64,000 bases of DNA from Ariolimax columbianus (Eukaryota > Mollusca > Gastropoda > Stylommatophora > Arionidae), in NCBI GenBank assembly GCA_036924085.1, contig JAVGWX010000003.1:122012764-122076763 (forward strand), written 5' to 3'. Every line of letters starts with the position of its first letter. Position 1 is the first letter of the stretch. Both the position numbers and the translations under genes were made by a program. Of the stretch, positions 1 to 12,119 are shown one piece after another. Under the pieces are notes generated by a model. That model saw only the letters and a list, made by a program, of their open reading frames with translations, was not told the DNA's origin and did not search any database.

Positions 1-110
1 TAACGTCATGGTAATGTGCTGGCGTCGGATAGGACACATATTTGGGAACCAGCTGATGGAGTTACAAGACAGTCACTGTTCTGGAATCTCGATAACAGGA
101 TAGGCAGCAT

Positions 111-530
111 CTGACCCGTTCTAGATGTTGTTCAACCATCATAAACTAACTGACCCGTTCCAGATGTTGTTCAATCACCATAAACCAACTGACCCGTTCC
201 AGATGTTGTACAGCCAGCATAAACCAACTGACCCGTTCCAGATGTTGTACAGCCAGCATAAACTAACTGACCCGTTCCAGATGTTGTACAGCCAGCATAA
301 ATCAACTGACCCGTTCCAGATGTTGTACAGCCAGCATAAACTAACTGACCCGTTCCAGATGTTGTTCAATCATCATAAACCAACTGACCCGTTCCAGATG
401 TTGTTCAGCCACCATAAACCAACTGACCCGTTCCAGATGTTGTTCAACCACCATAAACCAACTGACCCGTTCCAGATGTTGTTCAACCATCATAAACTAA
501 CTGACCCGTTCTAGATACTGTTCAGCCACT
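111..530. repeat. 39-bp minisatellite, about 10.5 units
   Basis: Tandem units of 39 bp each carry TGACCCGTTCCAGATGTTG followed by a CATAAAC-type end. Units differ by a few substitutions (GTTCAACC against GTACAGCC). Because 39 is divisible by three, a 129-codon frame stays open on the plus strand (repeating 13-residue unit) and a shorter one on the minus strand. No signal peptide or unique flanking coding sequence is visible, so I treat it as non-coding. Confidence 0.95.
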
Positions 531-1435
531 AGAATGTTGTGTAATGTGCCATCCAGAATTCCACTGGAAGAGTACACACAGTGCTTGAGGCATGCTTCAA
601 AAAGTGGTTAACTGTTTGAGTGTCCTTAAAACCTTTAAACAACGAAATAAAGAAGAAATAGATTGCGAAGGACAAGAACCCGTGTAATAATAAGGAGGTA
701 GAGAAGAAATCGATAGAAAGATAAATAAATGACTCGCGATCCTGAAACAGAACTGTCTCATGAAACAAATGGCACGATTGACGTGTCAATCGACACCATA
801 CAGTCTTGTATACTGATTCTGTTCTAGAAGAAACGACGTTAAATGCAAATCAATATTACAGCCAATTTTGGTAGACCCACCCAGCTATTGTTTGAGGAGT
901 TGTTAACGCTCTTAATGAACTTCCCTGTCAATGTGTGAGAGAGTGAAGGGAACGGACACAATTGAACACAATTTAGAGCCATATCGAGTGACAGATAAGG
1001 CCACGTGACCCAATCTGCCCTATTTTCAGTCCATTAATAAAATCAATATATTTAAAATGTGGCGGGAGAGGCTCATTTGGTTGCCTAGACACATTCAGTT
1101 TCTGAGAATGTTTGTCAGCATATTTTTGTTGAGAGGTGGACATATCCTTGGTGGTGCTATTTACAGCCGAAATTATCACTGGCAGCTACTCCAGATTGTA
1201 GACATCCACTTGTGGGAAGTGCGTGTGTCTCACTGGAATTGTCCCATGGATTATTTTGTTTCTTGCTGTCTGCAAATAATTGTTAACGACCTAGATTACC
1301 TCTTGCTGGTGTTTTGGCGTAAATTGAAGTCGACACGAAAGGTCTTAGTTAAAAATTGAACTCCGTCTGAGAATGACGAGAAGAGGAAATAATAGCATCC
1401 CGTTTACGTCCAAGATGTCGCACAAGACCCTTTAA
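531..1435. other. No recognisable feature
   Basis: AT-rich unique-looking sequence. Open frames of 86, 68 and 100 codons are present, but none has a recognisable domain, splice context or compositional bias, so I call no gene. Confidence 0.6.
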
Positions 1436-1727
1436 TTAAACTGTTGCACGTTTTTTTTCTCAAAATACAGCCGTTTACAAGAACAAGAAGACACAGCCCT
1501 AGATTAATTAAAGAAAGGTTCAGGTTAGATACCAGGAACAATTTTTTTAGTCAGAGTGGTTAATGATTGGAATGCATTGCCACATGAAATAATGAAGGCT
1601 GCGTCAGTTAATCCATTCAAGAATAGATTGGATGCGCATAGGTTTTTTTAGATCAAGGGAATGTAGAAGAAACTGGTTGTATACCTACTTTGCAGCGTCT
1701 TCTAAGCCAGTATAAAAAACGTTAAGT
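1436..1727 (+). mobile_element. CR1/L2-like LINE, 3'-terminal fragment
   Basis: The stretch matches the last part of the longer CR1-like copy that ends near 27,845. It shares the TTTAGTCAGAG block, the TGGAATGCATTGCCA block, the GGATGCGCATAG block and the terminal TTCTAAGCCAGTATAAA. The shared blocks encode the usual C-terminal tail of CR1/L2 reverse transcriptases (SVFNWNALP-like then VNSFKNRLD-like). It is heavily 5'-truncated and frame-broken. The 3' end runs into ACGTTAAGTCAAGTTGAG, as in other copies here. Confidence 0.85.
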
Positions 1728-1739
1728 CAAGTTGAGAGA

Positions 1740-2250
1740 ACTACTTCATCTGCTTCTTCTCATTCTTGTGGAAGCGAGCTAGTCACTCAGTTATAATTGT
1801 CTTATGTATGAGGGTATTGTTTTATGAGCTTTCTTTCAAAGACAAGGGGTTAATATGCACTGTGCAGGCTGAGGAAGGAGACTAAAGATGTTTGTCAAAA
1901 GGGTTAACAACCTTATGTTATAGGAATTGCTAAAGACACCAATACTGCCAGAGGGCAGGTAATTGATTAGGTACATGCTTACTGTCATTGGGTTTGCTGC
2001 AATTGCAGCCCACATTCTGGTGGGCCCCTGGCCGTGTATCAATGTTGTATTGCATTGCTTTCTTAGGGATACTATCTAGCGTTTTACGGGTCAAATAGCC
2101 GAAACATTTGGTTTGTTGTCTGAGGTCTAGCCCTGGTGTTGTACCTACATGTCTCCTAATATCTTAATTTATGATTCTATCCATTCTTGTTACTTCAAGT
2201 ATTCTGCACAGTCATTTCATCTCTGTTGTTATGATGCGTTTTTTTATCTT
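1740..2250. other. No recognisable feature
   Basis: Mixed-composition sequence. The 68-codon minus-strand frame at 1836-2042 has no recognisable similarity. Confidence 0.55.
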
Positions 2251-2254
2251 TGTT

Positions 2255-2450
2255 AGTTAATGTTAAATTCTGGCACTGTCCATGATCATGCAACATTTGA
2301 TAGTTTACGTTCAATTTTGGCACTGTCCATAATTATGCAACATTTGAAAGTTAACGTTCAATTTTGGCACTGTCCATGATCATGCAACATTTGATAGTTG
2401 ATGTTTAATTCTGGCACTGTCCATGATCATGCAACATTTGATAGATTAAC
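2255..2450. repeat. 47-bp tandem repeat, about 4 units
   Basis: The TGGCACTGTCC block begins at 2271, 2318, 2365 and 2412, a constant 47-bp spacing. Three of the four units contain the perfect 10-bp palindrome CATGATCATG; in the second the same position reads CATAATTATG. Confidence 0.92.
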
Positions 2451-2687
2451 AGGTGACACTAGTAGTGAACGTGAACAACATTTTAGTGCTCTCTAGCTTA
2501 TGTGGAAGTTGTTCAGCATCGAAAAAATAAAAGTCCACACAAACAACGACCATGCCAAGTTAAACAACACCTTGTTAAAAGAGCCACTGTAACCTGCTAC
2601 CAAAGAAACGTCAATTGTTAACTCAACCCATAACTCGTAGCGTCCAAGAACGAGGCCACTTAACGATCAACCATTTACGTCGAAATT

Positions 2688-2803
2688 AAGATCATGAACC
2701 AGAGGCGAAGCACACTACGAAGGATGACCGAGGACCGGATGAGGTGGAAGGAGTTTGTTGCTGCCTTTAAAGACGCCATCAGGAGTTGTGGTCGCTAATA
2801 ACT
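2688..2803 (+). mobile_element. RTE-like LINE, C-terminal remnant
   Basis: A short frame reads roughly TLRRMTEDRMRWKEFVAAF, which resembles the conserved tail of RTE-type reverse transcriptases (RxAEDRxxWRxxV). It ends at a TAA about 45 bp before the 24-bp array. Nothing else of the element remains. The match is short, so confidence is moderate. Confidence 0.45.
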
Positions 2804-2845
2804 TTGCTAATCTTTGACCAATAATTAAGAAGAGCAGTGTATAAA

Positions 2846-3360
2846 TGAAAGAGGGAATAACACGTTCTCAGAGAACGGGAATAACACGTTCTCAGAGAAC
2901 GGGAATAACACGTTCTCAAAGAACGGGAATAACACGTTCTCAGAGAACGGGAAAAACACGTTCTCAGAGAACGGGAATAACACGTTCTCAGAGAACGGGA
3001 ATAACACGTTCTCAGAGAACGGGAATAACACGTTCTCAGAGAACGGGAATAACACGTTCTCAGAGAACGGGAATAACACGTTCTCAGAGAACGGGAATAA
3101 CACGTTCTCAGAGAACGGGAATAACACGTTCTCAGAGAACGGGAATAACACGTTCTCAGAGAACGGGAATAACACGTACTCAGAGAACGGGAATAACACG
3201 TACTCAGAGAACGGAATAACACGTTCTCAGAGAACGGGAATAACACGTTCTCAGAGAACGGGAATAACACATTCTCAGAGAACGGGAATAACACATTCTC
3301 AGAGAACGGGAATAACACGTTCTCAGAGAACGGGAATAACACGTTTTCAGAGAACAAGAA
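2846..3360. repeat. 24-bp palindromic minisatellite, about 21 units
   Basis: Each 24-bp unit is GGGAATAACAC plus GTTCTCAGAGAAC. The second part is a perfect 13-nt dyad (GTTCTC-A-GAGAAC). The units are nearly identical. One unit near 3,212 has lost a G, which shifts the frame of the overlapping open frames on both strands (124, 192 and 124 codons). These frames encode only the repeating octamer and are not genes. Array RNA of either strand could fold into serial hairpins. Confidence 0.96.
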
Positions 3361-4887
3361 GAAAACTAAAGTTCGAACTGCGATGCCAACGTTGTGCTCT
3401 GCTCGTACCTACAGACGTAATGCGGCCAACAACCCTGAATTACTTAAGGTTAAATGAACCTCCGGAGTAATCTACCCCTATACTGGAGAATGGAATTGCC
3501 GGGCCATCAATACTTAAGCTTGCGGGATCAATGAGTATTAAAGGCCACTAACTGTGTAAGCCAAGACAATATCATGGTGTATTAACGTTTGTTTCTTCTT
3601 CCATCATTCTCCTTATCCCTCTCATTTTTGTAACTTCAGGTTAGAGGGGTAGAGTGATAGGGCGTTAGGGAAAGGTACCATGATCGATCCTCTTTTTCGA
3701 CACGCTACAGGCGTCCTATTTGGTACCTAAGTTACTGTTACCGAAGGTGGGTAAGGGAACTGCCTAGTCCACCTGGTGCAAAGCTGAGGCCAAGTAGAAT
3801 TAAGTCTCCACACTTCATCCCCGACAGCAGTGTATGCTATATGGGACTACAGACTGTTCGAAACACATGTGCCGCTCTTTATTATTAACAAGCCACGGCA
3901 ATGGAATTGCTGGACACATGAATTCGGAAATTTAAGTCATTATGACTTTTCGGTAAAACTGTATCAGTATCTTAGCTGTGTTCCAGTTTAGCTTACTTCC
4001 AGTATACACAAACAACAACAGGAAAACAACAACACTAACAACACATACAAAAGGACATCAACTCGGCACTTTAGTCTTTTCAAAGTTCTACAGTAACTCA
4101 TTGACAATTTTATTGATTGAAAACAGGGATGTAAAAAAAAAAAGTATCGTTTTCTTTTGGGAAATGAAAAACGCTCACTCGACACTACACCAAATGTTTC
4201 CCAATGCACGAGATATGTCCGTGCCAACATCATTACAAAGCGTTCGCATATTATTCGAAGGCGTAGACTAACCTTAACCAGGTGTGTATACTATAGTGGG
4301 GATACAAGTTAAATTCACAACGCCACAAATAAGCCGTGTAAATATTTCTATCGAACCATGAGAGTCTTTATTATTGTAGTTGATACCCAGAGACGAGAAT
4401 AGTGCACGGTTGGGTATCAGTCAATGGTCATTTACTCACACTGGGTATGGAAGTCCACCGACAAGGACCACGAGAAAGAAAGTAAGAACAGATTAATTTT
4501 ATAGTTTTGTCAAATAAACAAGAAACGTATATAATATTTGACTCAATATAAAAAGTTACAACAAAGGAATGTGAATTGTGACTGACAGAACACCGTCATT
4601 GCTGTTTACAAATCGACATTTTGGAAAACGGAAAGGCTTGACCAAGTATACAGGCGGAGGAAAAATATCATTTCTAAAAAACAAATCACACTTAATAGCT
4701 TCCAGCTGCAAGTATTTACGTACACCAAGAGAAATGCGTAAAGCATATTAGGGTATGGTGTATATAGATGAAGCATGAATCAGTTAGCATCAATAGGAAT
4801 GGCAGTAATTACATTGGAACGATGAGTTGCAGCAAAGAAGCGCGACTAATAATAGCCCACGCAAGCAGCAGACGCAATGGTGTACTG
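3361..4887. other. No recognisable gene
   Basis: Unique-looking sequence. The frames at 3978-4271 (+) and 3988-4233 (-) overlap in antisense, are AT-rich and have no recognisable domain. Confidence 0.55.
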
Positions 4888-5507
4888 AAGAATACTGAAC
4901 TTATTTTCGTTTAAAAATCGACGAACAATCTGGACTTTCACAGAGATATAAGATCATATATTTAAAGAGTGGATTAAGAATACTGAACTTATTTTCGTTT
5001 AAAAATCGACGAACAATCTGGACTTTCACAGAGATATAAGATCATATATTTAAAGAGTGGATTAAGAATACAGAACTTATTTTCGTTTAAAAATCGACGA
5101 ACAATCTGGACTTTCACAGAGATATAAGATCATATATTTAAAGAGTGGATTAAGAATACGGAACTTATTTTCGTTTAAAAATCGACGAACAATCTGGACT
5201 TTCACAGAGATATAAGATCATATATTTAAAGAGTGGATTAAGAATACGGAACTTATTTTCGTTTAAAAATCGACGAACAATCTGGACTTTCACAGAGATA
5301 TAAGATCAAATATTTAAAGAGTGGATTAAGAATACTGAACTTATTTTCGTTTAAAAATCGACGAACAATCTGGACTTTCACAGAGATATAAGATCATATA
5401 TTTAAAGAGTGGATTAAGAATACTGAACTTATTTTCGTTTAAAAATCGACGAACAATCTGGACTTTCACAGAGATATAAGATCATATATTTAAAGAGTGG
5501 ATTAAGA
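4888..5507. repeat. 88-bp tandem repeat, about 7 units
   Basis: The block AATACTGAAC and its variants AATACAGAAC and AATACGGAAC recur every 88 bp (4,891, 4,979, 5,067 and so on). Units are almost identical. The variable position (ACTG, ACAG or ACGG) gives neighbouring units a shared variant, as expected for local duplication. Each unit carries TTCGT and ACGAA as a short inverted repeat. No open frame crosses the array. Confidence 0.95.
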
Positions 5508-5877
5508 AAACTGATCTTCTATCCCTAGTTAGAACGCCGTAGATTGGTCAAGGACAATGTAAAATACACAATAAAGAGGCGGGAGGGACAATGTACCGAC
5601 ATCAGCAAGTGCCAATGATAAAATAAAAGCGGGATTAACAAAGGGACACATTAATTTAACGAAATGTACCTCACATCGAAATTATTGTCCATTGTAGATG
5701 GAACACATAAGACATTGCTAATTGATATTGACAAGATAACATAGAAGCGTGGCTATGGGTGTTTGATGCTGCTCCGTTACCATTCATACAAACTCTTTGA
5801 AGGCTAATTTAAAACAGATAATCATATTAGTTATTTCATGTTCATTCGTCTTGTGAAATTAATTACATAATATCACA

Positions 5878-6066
5878 CTTACACACACACACACACAAAC
5901 GCACACACGCACGCAAGCATGCACACAAACATGCACACAAACACACACACACAAACACAAATACAAACACAGTCACGCACTCACGAACGTAAACACGCAC
6001 GCACACATTCACTTCCCACAATCACACACACACACAAACACTCATACACAAACAGAGAACACATGA
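5878..6066. repeat. CA-rich simple-sequence tract
   Basis: Mostly (CA)n with interspersed ACGCACGCA and AAACACA. It gives a 69-codon frame rich in His and Thr that is only a by-product. Confidence 0.9.
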
Positions 6067-6128
6067 GAACACAGTTGACATATCACTTCCTTCATCATCA
6101 CTATCAACAGAAATTAAATACACGTTAA

Positions 6129-6990
6129 GAGATACTACCCTAAGCTTCATATCGAAAAGCTACCCACGCATGGACTGGACCCATGCATACACCGACGGTT
6201 CTGTAAGAAACACTACACAGAACGGAGGGGCAGGAGCATTCCTGAACCTACCAAATGGAAGACAAATATCACTGTCATTCGCTACTGGTAAGTACACAAG
6301 CAATTTCAGAGCGGAGGCAGAGGCACTGAATGCGGCAGTGGAAGAAATGGTGACACACAAGGAAAATGAAAGCCATATAGTCCTGCTTACAGATGCTCTC
6401 GCCGTAGTCACAGCGCTAAAAAGCCAGAAAAACACTGAGCTTAATGACTTAAGAGCAGCACTCTGGAAACTGTGCCAGCAAAAAAGGGTAGTGGTACAGT
6501 GGGTCCCATCCCACTGCAACATCCAAGGCAACAAGGAGGCAGACAGACTGGCAAAAGAAGGTGCAAGACTACCACAAACAGATACTAGTATGACGTACGA
6601 AGAGTCAAAACGGCTTATCAAAACGGCTTATACATGACCAAATGGGAAACCGAACATACTGGTTACACCAAAAACGATGCCTATTACCAGTTGAACCGAA
6701 GAGAGCAGGTCGTTGTCTTCAGACTTCGCACTGGCCACAATAGACTGAGGTACCACCTATTCAACAAATTGAAGATAGGTGGTACCGACGAATGCCCGTG
6801 CGGTACTGGTAAAATGACCGCTGAACATCTGCTGCAGAACTGCCCGACATACGAGGATCAGAGAGAGCAGATGTGACCATCACCAGTGGAACTGCAAGAC
6901 AAGCTGTATGGCAGTGGCGACAGCCTCAGGATGACCGCCGCTTTTTTCGAAAAAATAATGGTTACTGTCTGACTGCGTACGAAGAAGAAG
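6129..6990 (+). mobile_element. 5'-truncated I/Nimb-type LINE with RNase H, 13-bp TSD
   Basis: The insertion lies between two perfect copies of AAATACACGTTAA (6116-6128 and 6991-7003), which I read as the target-site duplication. The left edge starts inside the element's coding region and the right edge is a short (GAA)n tail after CGTAC. This is typical of target-primed reverse transcription with 5' truncation. The content is nearly identical to 51,151-52,019 of the longer plus-strand copy. Only RNase H and the C-terminal Cys/His segment are retained. Confidence 0.95.
6170..6876 (+). pseudogene. LINE RNase H domain and C-terminal zinc-knuckle-like segment, broken
   Basis: The first frame (6170-6637) holds an RNase H fold with its catalytic pattern visible: YTDGS, FRAEAEAL, LLTDALAV and PSHCNIQGNKEADRLAKE. 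Compared with the intact copy at 50,858-52,000, nine bases are lost in frame just before KRVVVQW. A small rearrangement near 6,620 (ATCAAAACGGCTTAT) shifts the frame. The second frame (6634-6876) continues with the VVFRLRTGHNRLR block and the CPCGTG...H...CP cluster, and stops early where TGG became TGA. RNase H would remove the RNA strand during element replication. This copy is dead. Confidence 0.9.
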
Positions 6991-7003
6991 AAATACACGT
7001 TAA

Positions 7004-7361
7004 ATATTAGTGCGTTTGGAAAAACTTGCAGAAATCCACCCACATAGTAAAAGAAGAAGATACGCCTTTACCTCATAAACAAAAATGCTGAAAGTACAAA
7101 TACAGTAAAATTTGTTTTCTTGTAGAAGAACCAACACATTTTCGTCTCAGATAATGATCAAATAAATTCATCCGCTTTGATATACTGATAGTGCCTTGAT
7201 AATTTTAAATATAAATATCTAAAATTTATGACAACTATAAGACTCTAACTTCAAAATCGTGTTGATACGTTATTGAATTCTGGAAAAATTCACACTTTCC
7301 GAACGACCGGTAACATCTAGCTATGCCGTGTTGTTCATGATATCTGCGGTTTCGGTCTGGC
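7004..7361. other. No recognisable feature
   Basis: AT-rich sequence between the LINE insertion and the large satellite. I see no repeat or coding signal. Confidence 0.6.
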
Positions 7362-10300
7362 ACAACGGCTTTCGGAAAACTTACGGGTTAACACTCCATA
7401 GACTATGGCTGTCACGAGAAACGGCAAGCTTACGGGTTAACTCTCCATAGACTATGGCTGTCACGAAACACGGCAAGCTTACGGGTTAACTCTCCATAGA
7501 TTATGGCTGTCACGAAACACGGCAAGCTTACGGGTTAAATCTGCATAGATTATAGCTGTCACGAGACACGGCAAGCTTACGGGTTAGCTCTTCATAGATT
7601 ATGGCTGTCCCAAAACACGGTAAGGTTACGGGTTAAATCTCCATAGACTATGGCTGTCACGAAACACGGCAAGCTTACGGGTTAAATCTCCATAGATTAT
7701 AGCTGTCACGAGACACGGCAAGCTTACGGGTTAAATCTCCATAGATTATAGCTGTCACAAGACACGGCAAGCTTACGGGTTAAATCTCCATAGATTATAG
7801 CTGTCACGAGACACGGCAAGCTTACGGGTTAAATCTCCATAGATTATAGCTGTCACGAGACACGGCAAGCTTACGGGTTAAATCTCCATAGATTATAGCT
7901 GTCATGAGACACGGCAAGCTTACGGGTTAAATCTCCATAGATTATAGCTGTCACGAGACACGGCAAGCTTACGGGTTAAATCTCCATAGATTATAGCTGT
8001 CACGAGACACGGCAAGCTTACGGGTTAAATCTCCATAGATTATAGCTGTCACGAGATACGGCAAGCTTACGGGTTAAATCTCCATAGATTATAGCTGTCA
8101 CGAGACACGGCAAGCTTACGGGTTAAATCTCCATAGATTATAGCTGTCATGAGACACGGCAAGCTTACGGGTTAAATCTCCATATATTATAGCTGTCAAG
8201 AGACACGGCAAGCTTGCGGGTTAAATCTCCATAGATTATAGCTGTCACGAGACACGGTAAGGTTACGGGTTAAATCTCCATAGACTATAGCTGTCACGAG
8301 ACACGGCAAGCTTACGGGTTAAATCTCCATATATTATAGCTGTCACGAGACACGGCAAGCTTACGGGTTAAATCTCCATAGATTATAGCTGTCACGAGAC
8401 ACGGCAAGCTTACGGGTTAAATCTCCATAGACTATAGCTGTCATGAGACACGGCAAGCTTACGGGTTAAATCTCCATAGATTATAGCTGTCACGAGACAC
8501 GGCAAGCTTACGGGTTAAATCTCCATAGATTATAACTGTCACGAGACACGGCAAGCTTACGGGTTAAATCTCCATAGATTATAGCTGTCACGAAACACGG
8601 CAAGCTTACGGGTTAAATCTCCATAGATTATAGCTGTCACGAAACACGGCAAGCTTACGGGTTAAATCTCCATAGATTATAGCTGTCACGAGACACGGCA
8701 AGCTTACGGGTTAAATCTCCATAGATTATAGCTGTCACGAGACACGGCAAGCTTACGGGTTAGCTCTCCATAGATTATAGCTGTCACGAGACACGGCAAG
8801 CTTACGGGTTAAATCTCCATAGATTATAGCTGTCACGAGACACGGCAAGCTTACGGGTTAAATCTCCATAGATTATAGCTGTCACGAGACACGGCAAGCT
8901 TACGGGTTAAATCTCCATAGATTATAGCTGTCACGAGACACGGCAAGCTTACGGGTTAAATCTCCATAGATTATAGCTGTCACGAGACACGGCAAGCTTA
9001 CGGGTTAAATCTCCATAGATTATAGCTGTCACGAGACACGGCAAGCTTACGGGTTAAATCTCCATAGATTATAGCTGTCACGAGACACGGCAAGCTTACG
9101 GGTTAAATCTCCATAGATTATAGCTGTCACGAGACACGGCAAGCTTACGGGTTAAATCTCCATAGACTATGGCTGTCACGAAACACGGCAAGCTTACGGG
9201 TTAAATCTCCATAGATTATAGCTGTCACGAGACACGGCAAGCTTACGGGTTAAATCTCCATAGATTATAGCTGTCACGAGACACGGCAAGCTTACGGGTT
9301 AAATCTCCATAGATTATAGCTGTCACGAGACACAGAATCTTACGGGTTAAATCTCCATAGATTATAGCTGTCACGAGACACGGCAAGCTTACGGGTTAGC
9401 TCTTCATAGACTATAGCTGTCACGAGACACGGCAAGCTTACGGGTTAAATCTCCATAAATTATAGCTGTCACGAGACACGGCAAGCTTACGGGTTATATC
9501 TCCATAGATTATAGCTGTCGCGAGACACGGCAAGCTTACGGGTTAAATCTCCATAGATTATAGCTGTCACGAGACACGGCAAGCTTACGGGTTAAATCTC
9601 CATAGATTATAGCTGTCACGAGATACGGCAAGCTTACGGGTTAAATCTCCATAGATTATAGCTGTCACGAGACACGGCAAGCTTACGGGTTAAATCTCCA
9701 TAGATTATAGCTGTCACGAGACACGGCAAGCTTTCGGGTTAGCTCTTCATAGACTATAGCTGTCACGAGACACGGCAAGCTTACGGGTTAAATCTCCATA
9801 GATTATAGCTGTCACGAGACACGGCAAGCTTACGGGTTAAATCTCCATAGATTATAGCTGTTACGAGACACGGCAAGCTTACGGGTTAAATCTCCATAGA
9901 TTATAGCTGTCACGAGACACGGCAAGCTTACGGGTTAGCTCTTCATAGACTATAGCTGTCACGAGACACGGCAAGCTTACGGGTTAAATCTCCATAGATT
10001 ATAGCTGTCACGAGACACGGCAAGCTTACGGGTTAAATCTCCATAGATTATAGCTGTCACGAGACACGGCAAGCTTACGGGTTAAATCTCCATAGATTAT
10101 AGCTGTCACGAGACACGGCAAGCTTACGGGTTAAATCTCCATAGATTATAGCTGTCACGAGACACGGCAAGCTTACGGGTTAAATCTCCATAGATTATAG
10201 CTGTCACGAGACACGGCAAGCTTACGGGTTAAATCTCCATAGATTATAGCTGTCACGAGACACGGCAAGCTTACGGGTTAAATCTCCATAGATTATAGCT

Positions 10301-10996
10301 GTCACGAGACACGGCAAGCTTACGGGTTAAATCTCCATAGATTATAGCTGTCACGAGACACGGCAAGCTTACGGGTTAAATCTCCATAGATTATAGCTGT
10401 CACGAGACACGGCAAGCTTACGGGTTAAATCTCCATAGATTATAGCTGTCACGAGACACGACAAGCTTACGGGTTAGCTCTTCATAGACTATAGCTGTCA
10501 CGAGACACGGCAAGCTTACGGGTTAAATCTCCATAGATTATAGCTGTCACGAGACACGGCAAGCTTACGGGTTAAATCTCCATAGATTATAGCTGTCACG
10601 AGACACGGCAAGCTTAAGGGTTAAATCTCCATAGATTATAGCTGTCACGAGACACGGCAAGCTTACGGGTTAAATCTCCATAGATTATAGCTGTCACGAG
10701 ACACGGCAAGCTTACGGGTTAAATCTCCATAGATTATAGCTGTCACGAGACACGGCAAGCTTACGGGTTAAATCTCCATAGATTATAGCTGTCACGAGAC
10801 ACGGCAAGCTTACGGGTTAAATCTCCATAGATTATAGCTGTCACGAGACACGGCAAGCTTACGGGTTAAATCTCCATAGATTATAGCTGTCACGAGACAC
10901 GGCAAGCTTACGGGTTAAATCTCCATAGATTATAGCTGTCATGAGACACGGCAAGCTTACGGGTTAGCTCGTCATAGATTGTGGCTGTCACGAGAC
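7362..10996. repeat. 49-bp satellite array, about 74 units
   Basis: The largest array in the window. The period is 49 bp (for example CACGGCAAGC at 8,841 and 8,890). The core unit contains the HindIII site in GGCAAGCTTACGGGTTAAAT and then CTCCATAGATTATAGC. Central units are very homogeneous; the outermost units diverge. The first units carry CCATAGACTATGG, a perfect dyad lost in the central consensus. A variant unit with TTAGCTCTTCATAGACTATAGC recurs near 9,396, 9,739, 9,935 and 10,473. The array has no long open frame. Confidence 0.97.
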
Positions 10997-11094
10997 ATTC
11001 TAACAGACAGCAGGTAGTTTGAAGTTAGATTTTTACTTTTGTCTCTCCTAGATGATTAGAGCTTACGTCTGGCATACGTGCGTCAGCTAACCAG

Positions 11095-11612
11095 ACGATT
11101 CTGATTTTAGAATGGCACAGAATTCTGGTCTTAAGGTTGTCATAGAATTATGATCTTAGAGTGCCTGAAGTTCTGATTTTAGAGCGTCAGAGAATTATGG
11201 TTTAATGATGTCGGAGAATTCTTGTTTAAGGACGGCATAAATTGTGGTCTTAAGGTTGTCAAAGAATTCTGATTTCAGAGTGCCAAAAGAATTCTGAATT
11301 CAGGTGCCGGAGAATTAAAATTTCCAAACGGCATATAATTCTGGTTTTAAGGTTGATTAAGATTTATGATTTTAGGATGCGGAGTGTATTGATTTTAGGG
11401 CGTCAGAAAATTCGGATTTTAGGGTCTTATGTAATTATATTTTAATACTATTGGATATCTCTATTTTAGGGCGTCAGAGAAATTTGAATGTTATAGTGCC
11501 AGATAGTTCTGGTTTTAGGGTAGCTGAGAATTTTGAACTTAAGACGTCAGAGAATTATGTTTCTAGGGGACAGAGAATTATGACTTTAAGGCGCCAGAGA
11601 ACTGGTTCAAAG
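11095..11612. repeat. Decayed short tandem repeat, about 22-26 bp period
   Basis: Recurrent motifs GAATTCTG or GAATTATG followed by TTTTAGGG and GTCAGA or GTGCCAGA appear about every 22-26 bp, with many substitutions and indels. It looks like an old minisatellite and is unrelated in motif to the adjacent 49-bp array. Confidence 0.75.
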
Positions 11613-12119
11613 ACACCAATGACTCCCACCTAGCCCCTTCTTTGTTAGTAGGAGCAATCACACCCTAGAAGAATAAGTTGGGAACACCTACACATTATCT
11701 GTATCTGTGAGTGAGAGTGTGTGTCTGCAAAGATAAAGTATGCTCCACTTGGTAAATGCTTTCTTTTTATGTTTTAGTCTATCTAAGAGTCAAACAGATA
11801 GAAAGAGGAACCGTTTACAGTCTTTCACAAAAACATTATAGAGAAATACACATTTTAACCGCACGATCCAAATTTGCCAAGATAAATCTTTTGCACATAT
11901 GCAACAGATATCTCTCAGCAAATGTAGGTCATGGATATCATGGAGCACCATAGCTGATACGACTAATTTCCGTTAAACTTCACTTTAACAACGATTGCAA
12001 TTTTTAAACCTAAAATTTAACAATAATTGCATAATAAAATTAAGATTGACTAAATTCATTTAAAGTTTCTAATGATGCAATTTGCGCGTATCTAATTTAG
12101 CACGAGAATTGGTTTGAGG
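11613..12119. other. No recognisable feature
   Basis: Unique-looking AT-rich sequence. The 65-codon frame at 11756-11953 has no recognisable similarity. Confidence 0.55.

Noticed and set aside
2779..3357. Long overlapping open frames (192 and 124 codons) in the 24-bp array
   Set aside because: Both strands and several frames are open only because the period is a multiple of three; no unique coding sequence surrounds them.
2846..3360. Heat-shock element or steroid response element cluster, because of GTTCT...AGAAC
   Set aside because: Half-site spacing and orientation do not fit the GAA/TTC pentamer pattern or the AGAACAnnnTGTTCT arrangement.
6116..7003. Host gene encoding an RNase H
   Set aside because: Exact TSDs and a (GAA)n tail show it is a LINE insertion.
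7362..10996. CRISPR-like array
   Set aside because: There are no unique spacers; units are contiguous and near identical, and the rest of the window is animal-type repeat DNA.
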